Part shown: positions 31,323 through 39,496 of the stretch, one piece after another
Numbering within the stretch: the stretch's first letter is position 1
How the letters are laid out: the number at the start of each line of letters is the position of its first letter
Assembly (NCBI GenBank): GCA_031181325.1
Contig: JAPSKX010000019.1
Span: forward strand, 1-44,121
Source: Paenibacillus sp.
Lineage (GTDB): Bacteria > Bacillota > Bacilli > Paenibacillales > YIM-B00363
Length of the DNA stretch: 44,121 bases
Direction of reading: 5' to 3'
Translations under genes and position numbers: made by a program
Notes under the pieces: generated by a model
Database searches by the model: none
Seen by the model: the letters and a program-made list of their open reading frames with translations, nothing else
Told to the model about the DNA's origin: nothing

Positions 31323-32594
31323 TTGTTGTACAAGAAAGCCTTACTTTATACTAGCTTGATCGTACTGCTCGCAGGGAGCGTCGGGCAGGGCGCCGCGCCC
31401 GAGGCGTCCGCGCAAACGACGGTGTACGACGGCACAAGCCGCGAGGAACGCGAGAAGGCGCTGGAAGCCGTCAATCGGCTTCGCCTTCGAATGGGGCTGG
31501 CGGAGGCGGAGCTCGACCCCGCGCTCAACCGAGCGGCCGAAGATCATGCCCGTTATGCGAATGCGCATTTCGAACCGCAGTCCGCGGTCGACTTCTCGGT
31601 ACAAGAGGAGGGCAGGGAGTTCTACACGCAATCCACGCCCGAAGCGCGCGCGGAAGCGGCCGGATTTCGAGGGGAAGGCCGTAAGATCATGGAGACCGTG
31701 TACGTGAAGGAACGCGCTTACGACATGTTCGATATGACCGAGGAAATTCGCGAGCTCACGTTCGTTCACGACCGCAGAGAAGCGATGCTGACTCCGGCCG
31801 CGACGGCGCTCGGCATCGCTCGGGTCGGGAAGGCGACCGTCATCGTAGGCGCCGCCGATCCGGAGCGCGCCGGGGCCGTTCCGGCGACGGCAAGCGTCTA
31901 TCCGTACGAGGGAGCGACCGACGTGTGGCCGGGGTATTTCCACAAGGCGGATCCGTATTCGGTCGACGGGAACGAAGGAGAGGGTACGACGATCTCCGTG
32001 TACAGCACGCTGCCGGACGTTAGCGACGCGCACGCAACGCTGACGACGATGGCGGGGGACCGGACGATCGACATACCGCTCGCCATCCGAAAGACGGAGT
32101 CGGGGTACGGGTATTCGCTGACCGCGCTGCAGCAGCTCCGAGGCGATCGGGAGTATACGGCGGAGGTGTCTTTCCGATCCGGGGGAGAACGATTGCAGAA
32201 GCGGTGGACGTTCCGGACGTCGGACTTTCAGCACCGGCTGAATCTGAACGATATGCCGCTGGTGCTCGCCCCGGCGCTGCACCGCGCGAACGGTCGGTTC
32301 GAGGCGCCGATGCGGTATCTGTTCGAGCTGTTCGGAGCCGAGGTGCAATGGAACGCGGCGGAGCAACGGATTACAGCCGCGAAAGGCGAGCTTACGCTTG
32401 AGATGACGATCGGCGACGACACCGCATACGTCGGAGGACGGGCCGTTCCGTTGGACAGCCCGCCGCGTCTCGACGTGTATACGACGTACGTGCCGCTGCG
32501 CTTCGTCGCGGAGACGTTCGGTTTCCAAGTCGAGTACGACGCAACGAACGATACCGTGGATTTATGGTTGGAGCCCGTCGCGAAGGACCGGTGA
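31323..32594 (+). CDS. Secreted CAP/SCP-like protein with copper-amine-oxidase-N-like C-terminus
   Basis: This 423-residue exported protein has a signal peptide (about 1-31, ending PEASAQT). The N-terminal half (about 40-180) resembles the CAP/SCP domain of bacterial YkwD-type proteins (ALEAVNRLRLRMGLAEAELD, LNRAAEDHARYAN). A middle beta domain follows (about 185-300), then a copper-amine-oxidase-N-like module (about 310-420, ending TTYVPLRFVAETFGFQV) that is common in Paenibacillus surface proteins. TTG 31323 and TTG 31326 are adjacent candidates; the second is better spaced from AGGAGG. A role at the cell wall or spore surface is likely. The exact activity is unknown. Confidence 0.82.
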   Translation: MLYKKALLYTSLIVLLAGSVGQGAAPEASAQTTVYDGTSREEREKALEAVNRLRLRMGLAEAELDPALNRAAEDHARYANAHFEPQSAVDFSVQEEGREFYTQSTPEARAEAAGFRGEGRKIMETVYVKERAYDMFDMTEEIRELTFVHDRREAMLTPAATALGIARVGKATVIVGAADPERAGAVPATASVYPYEGATDVWPGYFHKADPYSVDGNEGEGTTISVYSTLPDVSDAHATLTTMAGDRTIDIPLAIRKTESGYGYSLTALQQLRGDREYTAEVSFRSGGERLQKRWTFRTSDFQHRLNLNDMPLVLAPALHRANGRFEAPMRYLFELFGAEVQWNAAEQRITAAKGELTLEMTIGDDTAYVGGRAVPLDSPPRLDVYTTYVPLRFVAETFGFQVEYDATNDTVDLWLEPVAKDR

Positions 32595-32616
32595 ACGAGT
32601 TGGAGCGGGAGCCGCA

Positions 32617-32641
32617 ACCGCGCGAGGAACGAACGCGCGGT
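32617..32641. terminator. Hairpin between convergent CAP and AHSA1 genes
   Basis: ACCGCGCG and CGCGCGGT form a perfect 8-bp stem with a 9-base loop between the two stops. It has no T-tract, so it is at best a weak two-way terminator. Confidence 0.4.
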
Positions 32642-32649
32642 CGGGCCGG

Positions 32650-33126
32650 TTATGCGCCGAGCGACGCGAGATGGTCGGCGAGACGCTCGAGCGTCTGCTT
32701 GCCGCCTTCGACGGCGCCGTACGCTTCGACGGCTTGACGCAGTTGATCGGCCGTACGGAACCGCGAGCGCATCGTCAGCGCCGTGTCGCCGCCGCGGTCC
32801 TCCAGCGTGATCGTCACGCGGAACTGCTCTTCGTCGCCGGGTTCGCCATGCGAGTAGACGAGCCGTTCGGGGCGCACGACCTCGCGATACGTGATCAAGT
32901 TCGGATAGTCCGCGCCGTCGGGTCCGTGCATGACGTATTCCCATTGCCCGTTCTCCTTCGCTTCGAAGCGGGCCGTCGTCGTGGAGAAGCCCGTCGGTCC
33001 CCACCATACCGCCAGATGCGACGGATCGGTGAACGCCTCGAAGACGAGCTCGCGGGGGGCGCGGAACGTTCGTTGCAAGACGATTTCTTGTTCTTCGATA
33101 TGCGCTGCTGCGGCGAATGACGACAT
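32650..33126 (-). CDS. SRPBCC/AHSA1-like domain protein
   Basis: This 158-residue protein has the AHSA1/START-like helix-grip fold: VLQRTFRAPRELVFEAFTDP at the start, HLAVWWGPTGFSTTT, a central beta sheet, and the long C-terminal helix QTLERLADHLASL. Such proteins bind hydrophobic small molecules or act as ligand-binding partners of ArsR regulators; no such regulator is adjacent. ATG 33126 follows GGAGG at the right spacing, whereas the open frame continues upstream to 33381 without family character. It has its own sigma-A promoter overlapped by a candidate operator. It converges on the CAP-protein gene. Confidence 0.88.
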   Translation of the reverse strand: MSSFAAAAHIEEQEIVLQRTFRAPRELVFEAFTDPSHLAVWWGPTGFSTTTARFEAKENGQWEYVMHGPDGADYPNLITYREVVRPERLVYSHGEPGDEEQFRVTITLEDRGGDTALTMRSRFRTADQLRQAVEAYGAVEGGKQTLERLADHLASLGA

Positions 33127-33165
33127 GATATTCCTCCGATCAGGTATAGAACTGCTACAACATGA

Positions 33166-33204
33166 AAGATAGCACGAACGGAATATTCCAGTCAAGGAAT
33201 ATAC
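33166..33204 (-). promoter_or_regulatory. Sigma-A promoter of the AHSA1-like gene flanked by GGAATATTCC sites
   Basis: On the minus strand, -35 TTGACT (33190-33195) and -10 TATCTT (33166-33171) are spaced by 18 bp. The palindrome GGAATATTCC (33180-33189) abuts the -35 on one side, and GGAATATAC (33196-33204) abuts it on the other. A repressor bound to these sites would block the -35. Confidence 0.65.
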
Positions 33205-33280
33205 GAGGCGCTCCGTCTTCCAAACCATCATATTTCCCCGGAAATCGACAGCAACCGATCGCGCCGCGCACAAAAAGTCG

Positions 33281-33308
33281 TTGCAAGTTCTAACCTCTCG
33301 TTTACAAT
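33281..33308 (+). promoter_or_regulatory. Sigma-A promoter of the DUF3048 gene
   Basis: TTGCAA (33281-33286) and TACAAT (33303-33308) are spaced by 16 bp. The predicted transcript start is about 45 bases before the ATG at 33362. Confidence 0.65.
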
Positions 33309-33361
33309 AATAGGATAGATAGGAGCGATTCGATAGACAACCTGCCGGAGGATGAGCCACG

Positions 33362-34429
33362 ATGAACGGAAGACGACACATAGGAAGACCCCTGCTCCCG
33401 CTGTTGCTGCTCTTGTCGTTGCTCGCGGGCTGCGCGGGAGGCGCGGCGCCGGCGGAGGAGCCGATCGAGCCCCCTCCCGCCGGAGAAGGGCCCGAAGCGG
33501 CCGGTACGGCGCAAGAAGAGCCGGAAGCGGCATTGCCTTACGCTTATCCGCTCACCGGCGTGCCGACCGAGGAGCTTGTAACGGACCGACCGGTCGTCGT
33601 GATGGTGGAGAACTCCCCCGCGGCGCGGCCGCAAACCGGACTTCACGAAGCGGATCTCGTATATGAGGTGTTAGCGGAAGGCGATATTACGAGGTTTATA
33701 GCCGTCTATCAGAGCGTGAAAGCGGAGGAGATCGGCCCCGTGCGCAGCATTCGCCCGTATTTCGTGCAGCTGGGCATGGCGCTCGACGGCATTCTGGTGC
33801 ACGCGGGATGGAGCCAAGAGGCGATGAATCTCATGGTGAAGCATAAGCTGAACCATCTGGATCAAGTGTACGGAGACCATGACTATTATTGGCGGGACAA
33901 GTCCCGCAAGGCGCCGCATAACTTGTACACGAGCATCGAGCTCGTGGGCAAGGGCGCGGAGAAGAAGAAGTTCCGCGATACGTGGACCGATCCGATTCTT
34001 ACGTTCGCGAGCCCGGGGGCGGCGGCGCCGTCCGGCGAGCCCGCGACGCGAGCGACGATTCCGTATATCGGGGGGTACCAGGCGGGCTACGAGTACGACG
34101 CGGCGTCGAAGACGTATTTGCGAACGATGAAGGGCGAACCGCACAACGATAAGAAAACCGGCGAACGGCTCTCCGCCTCGAACGTGCTCGTCGTCCAAGC
34201 GAAGCATCGCATCGTCGACGACGCCGGCCGGCGGGAGGTCGACGTGCTCGGCCCCGGCAAGGGCATGCTGCTGCAGGCCGGCGTCAAGCGGGACATCGTA
34301 TGGGAGCTGAAGAACGGCGTGATCCGCGCGTACGACAAGGAAGGGGCGATCGCGGACATTCCGCTGCTGCCGGGCAAGACATGGGTGCAGATCGTGCCGG
34401 ACTTGTCGAAGGTGGACATCGCTACCTGA
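33362..34429 (+). CDS. DUF3048 lipoprotein (YerB-like)
   Basis: This 355-residue lipoprotein has a lipobox LLAGC near Cys 24, followed by a low-complexity Ala/Pro/Glu linker. The DUF3048 region follows: YPLTGVPTEELVTDRPVVVM, then NSPAARPQTGLHEADLVYEV, GDITRFIAVYQS and GPVRSIRPYFV. The YerB-like C-terminal domain ends with GKTWVQIVPDLSKVDI. Family members are exported and widespread in Bacillales, with no assigned function. It has its own promoter and no operon partner. Its last 8 bases overlap the end of the converging AraC-family gene. Confidence 0.9.
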   Translation: MNGRRHIGRPLLPLLLLLSLLAGCAGGAAPAEEPIEPPPAGEGPEAAGTAQEEPEAALPYAYPLTGVPTEELVTDRPVVVMVENSPAARPQTGLHEADLVYEVLAEGDITRFIAVYQSVKAEEIGPVRSIRPYFVQLGMALDGILVHAGWSQEAMNLMVKHKLNHLDQVYGDHDYYWRDKSRKAPHNLYTSIELVGKGAEKKKFRDTWTDPILTFASPGAAAPSGEPATRATIPYIGGYQAGYEYDAASKTYLRTMKGEPHNDKKTGERLSASNVLVVQAKHRIVDDAGRREVDVLGPGKGMLLQAGVKRDIVWELKNGVIRAYDKEGAIADIPLLPGKTWVQIVPDLSKVDIAT

Positions 34430-35258
34430 ACTTCGAAGGGGGCGCGTGGTACATCTTCTTGAACGCCTTCGAGAACATATACGGATCCGGATACCCGAGC
34501 AGCTCGGAGATCTCCCGGATCGAGTACGTGGTAAGGGATAAGTAATCCCTGGCCCGGTTCATGCGCACCTGCGACAAATATTTGCCGGGCGTTACGCCGA
34601 CCGTGCGCTTGAAGAATGTAATGAAATACTTCTCCGACATGCCCGCTTGCTCGGCCAGCTCGCGAATCGCGACCGGCCGATGCGGGTGACGGCGGATATA
34701 ATCGAAGACGGGCGTCAGCGCATCCAGGTTTTTGGATGCGCTGTTTTTATGCGGCGGCGCGTCGGCGGAAGTGCGGGCGTCGGCCTCGAGCATGGCGGCG
34801 AGCAGCACCGTCAGGCTGCCCCGCAGCCGGATGCGCGACAGCGCGGAACGGTCCGAATACGAGCGGAACGAACGCCGGAACCACTCGACCTCCTCCCGCA
34901 CCGCATCGCCCGGCACGACGCCGGCCAGATCGAACTCCTCCAAAATATGCGACCGCTCCCCGATGCCGAAGTCGAAGTGGACGAAAATAAATTCGCAGCC
35001 GTCCGGCCCGGCGGACGCCGCGTACGGCACGTCGGGATGGAAGAAGACGACGTCGCCGGCGACGGCGGACACCGGCGGCTTGCCGTTCATCCGCACCTCG
35101 ACCCGGCCGCCGGACACGAACCAGAGGTCGTAGTCCTGATGCGTCTTCGTCTCCGACCAATCGGCTTCGTGCGCGATGCTCTGGCATGCGCCGATCCGAA
35201 GCGTCATGTGCTCGGATAGCTCTTGGAAAACATCGAGTTTCCTTCTGAAGTCGGACAA
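34422..35258 (-). CDS. AraC-family regulator with N-terminal cupin sensor
   Basis: This 278-residue protein starts at TTG, 6 bases after GGAGGG. The N-terminal cupin-like arm (about 20-130: DYDLWFVSGGRVEVRMNG, GDVVFFHPDVPY) binds the effector, typically a sugar. The C-terminal double helix-turn-helix (about 180-278: AIRELAEQAGMSEKYFITFFKRTVG and IREISELLGYPDPYMFSKAFKK) binds DNA. It is divergent from the GH4 glycosidase gene across an AT-rich gap of about 170 bases, the classic layout for a regulator next to its target, so it probably controls that gene (inference). Confidence 0.9.
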   Translation of the reverse strand: MSDFRRKLDVFQELSEHMTLRIGACQSIAHEADWSETKTHQDYDLWFVSGGRVEVRMNGKPPVSAVAGDVVFFHPDVPYAASAGPDGCEFIFVHFDFGIGERSHILEEFDLAGVVPGDAVREEVEWFRRSFRSYSDRSALSRIRLRGSLTVLLAAMLEADARTSADAPPHKNSASKNLDALTPVFDYIRRHPHRPVAIRELAEQAGMSEKYFITFFKRTVGVTPGKYLSQVRMNRARDYLSLTTYSIREISELLGYPDPYMFSKAFKKMYHAPPSKFR

Positions 35259-35300
35259 CGGATTCCCTCCGTTCGAGTACCCAATGACATGTGGCGATTA

Positions 35301-35317
35301 TTATGAATATATCATAA
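35301..35317. promoter_or_regulatory. Dyad in the AraC/GH4 divergent promoter region
   Basis: TTATGA and TCATAA flank ATATA in an AT-rich stretch that also holds TATATT (a -10 candidate for the AraC gene) and TTGACA at about 35346-35351 (a -35 candidate for the glycosidase). A binding site for the AraC protein is possible. Confidence 0.4.
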
Positions 35318-35430
35318 GTTTTTTGGGGTTTCTCAAGATCTTACTTTTTGACATTCGGATCTAACTATCGCGCATTCCGAATTCGGCGCGGCTCGTATAC
35401 CATGAAGGCAAACCGAAGGAGGAATGCAAG

Positions 35431-36825
35431 ATGACGCAACTTCAGCAAGGGAAGGCCGGCCCTAAAGTCGTCGTGCTCGGAGCCGGGAGCTTGTTTTTCG
35501 GACGTCAATCGATCTGGCAGATGGTTCATTCCCCTTACTTGAATACGGGGACGTTATCGCTGGTCGATACGGACGAGGGAAGAGTCGACAAGATGGCGAA
35601 GCTCGCCCGGATGGTCGCGGCGGAGAACGGCGTGCCGCTGCGGGTCGAAGGCACGACGGACCGGAGGGAGGCGCTGAAGGACGCCGACTTCGTCGTGCTC
35701 AGCTTCGCGAAGGATACGGTGAAGTATCGGGGGCTCGATTGCGCGATCTCCGAGAAATACGGCATCCGGATGTGCTCCGGCGACACGATCGGTCCCGGCG
35801 GCATCTTCCGCGCGATGCGGGAGCTGCCCGTCATCATGGAATGCGTCGAGGACATTCGGGCGATCTGCCCTGACGCATGGGTCATTAACTACATTAATCC
35901 TTCCGCGATCAACGGCATCGCGTTAAGCCGCTACGCGCCGGACCTGAAGAGCTTCGCGCTCTGCGACGGCCTGCATATGCCTCACGTGAAGCGGAATTAC
36001 TTCCTGCGCACGGGCATCATCGAAAGCAAGGACGAATACACCGAAGACGTCGAGCGCCGATTCGACTTCCGCATCGCCGGGGTCAACCATTTCACCTGGC
36101 TGCTGCGCGCCGAATTCGACGGCAAGGACGTCGCTCCGCTGATCGCGGAATCGCTGCGCCGCGCCGCGGAGGAGAGCACGGACGGCGGAGATAAGGGAGC
36201 GAAGTCGCTTTACAACGATGCCATCGGGTACGAGCTGTACGAGATCTTCGGCAAGATTCCGACCTGCGTCGCTCATACGAAGGAGTATGTGCGCTATTGG
36301 CAAGGGCTCGGCGTCTCGGCGGATTCGATCCCCCCGCTGTCCATCTGGGAGACGGAAGAACGCTACAAGCGGCATGAGGCCATGTGGAAGCAAGTGGACG
36401 ACTTCGTGGAGGGCCGCAGGCCCGTGTCCGAATATATGAGCCTCTTCGGGCCGGACCATGCGACGGATATTATTGAAAATATGGTGGGGAACCTCGGAAA
36501 GCCGTTCTACGTCAACACGCTGAACAAGGGGGCCGTCCCCAACATGAGCGACGACGCGTTCCTCGAGCTGTGCTGCCAGGTGACGATGGAGGGCGTCGCT
36601 CCGTACGCTGCGGACGTCATGCCGCGAGGCATCCGCGGCATGCAGGAGCTCGTGCTCGATACGCATGAGCTGACCGCCGAAGCGATCGTCGAACGGAGCT
36701 TTCCGAAGCTGCGCCGCGCGATGATGACGGACCCGCTCGTCAATTCGATCGGGGACGCGGACCGAATTTTGAAAGAGCTGATCGAGCTGGAGAAGGATGC
36801 GTTGCCTTCTCATTGGTACGAATAA
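35431..36825 (+). CDS. Glycoside hydrolase family 4 (NAD- and metal-dependent alpha-glycosidase)
   Basis: This 464-residue GH4 enzyme has a Rossmann NAD-binding start (KVVVLGAGSLFFGRQ), DTD after the second strand, INYINPSAINGIALSRY, and the metal ligands Cys in LCDGLHMPH and His in AGVNHFTWLL. GH4 enzymes cleave glycosides by a redox mechanism; B. subtilis LplD (alpha-galacturonidase), encoded beside an LplABC importer, is the closest contextual parallel, since an LplABC-type system follows here. Alpha-galactosidase or alpha-glucosidase activity is also possible. GAAGGAGG precedes the ATG. It converges on the solute-binding-protein gene, with a shared strong terminator between them. Confidence 0.92.
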   Translation: MTQLQQGKAGPKVVVLGAGSLFFGRQSIWQMVHSPYLNTGTLSLVDTDEGRVDKMAKLARMVAAENGVPLRVEGTTDRREALKDADFVVLSFAKDTVKYRGLDCAISEKYGIRMCSGDTIGPGGIFRAMRELPVIMECVEDIRAICPDAWVINYINPSAINGIALSRYAPDLKSFALCDGLHMPHVKRNYFLRTGIIESKDEYTEDVERRFDFRIAGVNHFTWLLRAEFDGKDVAPLIAESLRRAAEESTDGGDKGAKSLYNDAIGYELYEIFGKIPTCVAHTKEYVRYWQGLGVSADSIPPLSIWETEERYKRHEAMWKQVDDFVEGRRPVSEYMSLFGPDHATDIIENMVGNLGKPFYVNTLNKGAVPNMSDDAFLELCCQVTMEGVAPYAADVMPRGIRGMQELVLDTHELTAEAIVERSFPKLRRAMMTDPLVNSIGDADRILKELIELEKDALPSHWYE

Positions 36826-36847
36826 ATCGCCGTCCGCTCACGCCTAG

Positions 36848-36890
36848 ACGCGAACACCCCCCGGCAGCGTCTGCCGAGGGGTGTTCGCGT
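36848..36890. terminator. Bidirectional terminator between GH4 and solute-binding-protein genes
   Basis: ACGCGAACACCCC and GGGGTGTTCGCGT form a 13-bp perfect outer stem, extended by CGGCA/TGCCG. It lies between the two convergent stops and can serve both transcripts, although T-runs are short. Confidence 0.85.
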
Positions 36891-36908
36891 TCCGGAAATT
36901 TCCGGCGA

Positions 36909-38420
36909 TTACTTCAGGCCTTGCTGCTTCAGCCACTCGTCGAGCTGTTTCTGCCTCTCGGCGTTGAACGCGTCGACGCCGGCGTTCTTCTGCGCCTCGA
37001 TATATTTCGGCAAGTATTCGTTCGAATCGACGCTGCCGGATTGAAGCGCCTTCGCGAATTCGTCGTGGACGGCCGTCAAGTTCGCGACTTCGGTCTTGAC
37101 CGGGTCTTGATTGAACTTGTAGCCGTGTACCGGCGGACGCTTCGCCGTCATGTTGAGCTCATGCGTCTTCTCCCATGTATCCGGCGCCTGCCCTTCCAAG
37201 AGGTAGCTGATGAGCGAGTTGCCCATCACCCAAATTTCTGCGCTGTAGCCGCTCTTGTCGACTTTCTTGATGACGTTGTCGCCGACTTTGTTGTAATGCT
37301 TGCCTTCGATGCCGTACGACAGCAGGTTCATCAGCTCCGGCTCGGTGTTGACGAGCTCGAGCAGCTGCAGCGCTTTCTCCGGATGTTTGGACTTTCGGTT
37401 GATGGCGGTCATCGTGTCGAGCACGCCCGTGAATTCCGGCTCGGAGACGCGGACGTAGACGACTTCGTTGTTGCCCCAATCGTCGAAGTTTTCGACTTCG
37501 CCGCCCGGCTTCATCGTCGTGTCCCAGCCGACGGCGACGTTGCCCGTCCGGCGCAGATCCGGCAGCGTTGTCAGCGTCGCGTCGTCCGGATAGATGTAGC
37601 CGGCTTCGTACCAGCGGCGTTGCCGATCGAGGAACGCCCTGTATTCGGGCTGCTCGGTCGTATTGACGATCGTATACGTCGGGTCGTTTACCCGGAAGCC
37701 TTCCCGCGCGAAGCCCCACAGCCTGCCGTAATCGAACATGTTCGTCGTGCCGGCGATCGGGATGACGCTCGGCTCGTTCTCCTTGATCAGCTTGAGGAGC
37801 GGCTCGATGTCGTCCTGCGTCTTGATCGTGGAGACGTCGAAGTTGTATTTGTCGAGGATACGCTTCTGAATGATGAAGCCTTCGGCCTTCGCCGCGATCT
37901 GATAGTTCGGCACCGCCCAGATTTTCCCGGCCACCATCGTGTCCGTCCATGCCAGCTCCGGCATCGCCGCCTTCAGCTTCGGCGTCTTCTCGAGCAGCTC
38001 GTCGATGTCGAGGAACGCGCCCTTCAGCACGCGGTTGTTATAGTCGCCTCCGCCCCAGCGCGCCGTCCAGGCGAGGTCGAACGTTTCGCCCGCGGCGAGC
38101 ATCGTGTTCATCTTCTGACCGTAAGCGGATTCGACGATCGGCATCAGCTTGACGGTCGCGTTGATTTTCGGAAGGATGTACTCGTTCACCTTGTCGTTCA
38201 CCGCTTGAAGGTCCGTAGGCATCTCGTATACGATATAATACCAGGTCAGCTCGACCGGGGGCTCCTTCGGCTCCTCGGCGGCCGGCTCCGGTTCGGCCGC
38301 AGGCGTCTCCGCCGTCGGCTCCGGCGTTTCTGTCGCGGCGGGCTCGCCGCCGTTGTTGCAGGCGCTCATCAGGAGCGCTACCAATACACTCGCCAGCATC
38401 GTCGCAATCCACTTGCGCAT
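36909..38420 (-). CDS. Sugar-binding lipoprotein of an ABC importer (LplA-like)
   Basis: This 503-residue extracellular solute-binding protein has a lipobox LLMSAC (Cys 21) and a Pro/Glu/Ala-rich spacer (about 25-55). The periplasmic-binding fold follows (YYIVYEMPTDLQAVNDKVNE, AGETFDLAWTA, GAFLDIDELLEKTPKL, RRWYEAGYIYPDDATL), with the C-terminal lobe ending WLKQQGLK. This is the Paenibacillus LplA/YtcQ-type family that serves oligosaccharides. It lies downstream of the two permease genes in the same direction after a 134-base gap. No ATPase gene is present, as is usual for systems that share an MsmX-like ATPase. Confidence 0.92.
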   Translation of the reverse strand: MRKWIATMLASVLVALLMSACNNGGEPAATETPEPTAETPAAEPEPAAEEPKEPPVELTWYYIVYEMPTDLQAVNDKVNEYILPKINATVKLMPIVESAYGQKMNTMLAAGETFDLAWTARWGGGDYNNRVLKGAFLDIDELLEKTPKLKAAMPELAWTDTMVAGKIWAVPNYQIAAKAEGFIIQKRILDKYNFDVSTIKTQDDIEPLLKLIKENEPSVIPIAGTTNMFDYGRLWGFAREGFRVNDPTYTIVNTTEQPEYRAFLDRQRRWYEAGYIYPDDATLTTLPDLRRTGNVAVGWDTTMKPGGEVENFDDWGNNEVVYVRVSEPEFTGVLDTMTAINRKSKHPEKALQLLELVNTEPELMNLLSYGIEGKHYNKVGDNVIKKVDKSGYSAEIWVMGNSLISYLLEGQAPDTWEKTHELNMTAKRPPVHGYKFNQDPVKTEVANLTAVHDEFAKALQSGSVDSNEYLPKYIEAQKNAGVDAFNAERQKQLDEWLKQQGLK

Positions 38421-38554
38421 TTATGACCCTCCCTGAAAATGACTTCATAAGCGACTTCCATCTATTTCAGCCGTCTCGGGCGCTTCCTGCGAACTGCGCG
38501 CGCGTCGATTCCCTCCTCCATTATCGATTACCCGAGCACGATTTGAAACCCCGA

Positions 38555-39496
38555 TCAGCCTTTCAGCGAACCGATCGTCAACCCTTGAATGAAGTAGCGT
38601 TGGAAGAACGGAAAGATGAACATCATCGGTCCCGCGGCGAGGACCGCCATCGCCATCCGCGCGGACAGCGTCGGGAATTTGCTCGTGTCGATGTTGAGCG
38701 ATTGCACGAATTCGCTGTTGGACGTCAGAAAATTAATGTTTTCCATCATTCGAACGAGCAGCAGCTGGATCGGCACGAGATGCTGATTGTTGACGTACAA
38801 CATCGCCGGGAACCATGAATTCCAGTGCCCGAACGAGATGAACAAGCCGAGCGTCGCGAGCGCAGGCGTCGAGAGCGGCAGAATGATCGTGAAGAAGATG
38901 CGGAATTCGCCGGCGCCGTCCACCTTCGCGGATTCCACGATTTCGTGCGGCAGCTTGACGAGGAAGCCCCGCATAATCAGGATGTTGAACGGGCTCATCA
39001 GCGTCGGAACGATCAGCACCCAGATCGTGTCGCCCATGTTCAAATATTGGGTAATCAAGATATAAGAAGGCACGAGCCCGCCGTTGAACAGCATCGTGAA
39101 GAAAATGAAGAAGGAGGCGATGCCGCTGTAGCGAAAGCCGCGCCGCGAGATGACGTACCCGGTCATGGCGGTCAGCAGGAGCGCCAGCAGCGTACCGACG
39201 ACCGTGACGAAGATCGTAACGCCGTACGCCCGAAGCAGAATCATCGGGGATTCGAAGATGTAGGCGTACGCCTTCGTCGTAAACTGCTGCGGGAGGAAGC
39301 TGTATCCGTTCAGCGTAATCGCCATCTCGTCGGAGAACGACACCGACAAGACGAGAACGAGCGGCGCCACCATGCAGACGGCGATGAGACTGAACAGGAC
39401 ATGAATCGAGCCTTCCACCCACGGGAACGGCTTCCTGCCCGGCTGCGCGCCTCCGGAGGGGGCGAGCGAACGATCGGCTGTACCGGTTCTTACCAT
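38555..39496 (-). CDS. Carbohydrate ABC permease (LplC/YtcP-like)
   Basis: This 313-residue permease has six membrane helices and the EAA-type coupling motif EIVESAKVDGAGEFRIFFTIILP (about 205-227). It belongs to the LplC/YtcP class of the MalG-like superfamily (COG0395). ATG 39496 follows GAGGAGAA and overlaps the end of the LplB-like gene by 7 bases. The long frame extends far upstream (to 39895), but that part is antisense-frame shadow of LplB. It pairs with the LplB-like permease to import the ligand of the downstream lipoprotein. Confidence 0.92.
   Translation of the reverse strand: MVRTGTADRSLAPSGGAQPGRKPFPWVEGSIHVLFSLIAVCMVAPLVLVLSVSFSDEMAITLNGYSFLPQQFTTKAYAYIFESPMILLRAYGVTIFVTVVGTLLALLLTAMTGYVISRRGFRYSGIASFFIFFTMLFNGGLVPSYILITQYLNMGDTIWVLIVPTLMSPFNILIMRGFLVKLPHEIVESAKVDGAGEFRIFFTIILPLSTPALATLGLFISFGHWNSWFPAMLYVNNQHLVPIQLLLVRMMENINFLTSNSEFVQSLNIDTSKFPTLSARMAMAVLAAGPMMFIFPFFQRYFIQGLTIGSLKG

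Noticed and set aside
36813-38426. 537-codon open frame on the plus strand
   Set aside because: It is antisense to the solute-binding lipoprotein gene, and its composition is rich in Arg/Asp/Val with no recognisable fold.
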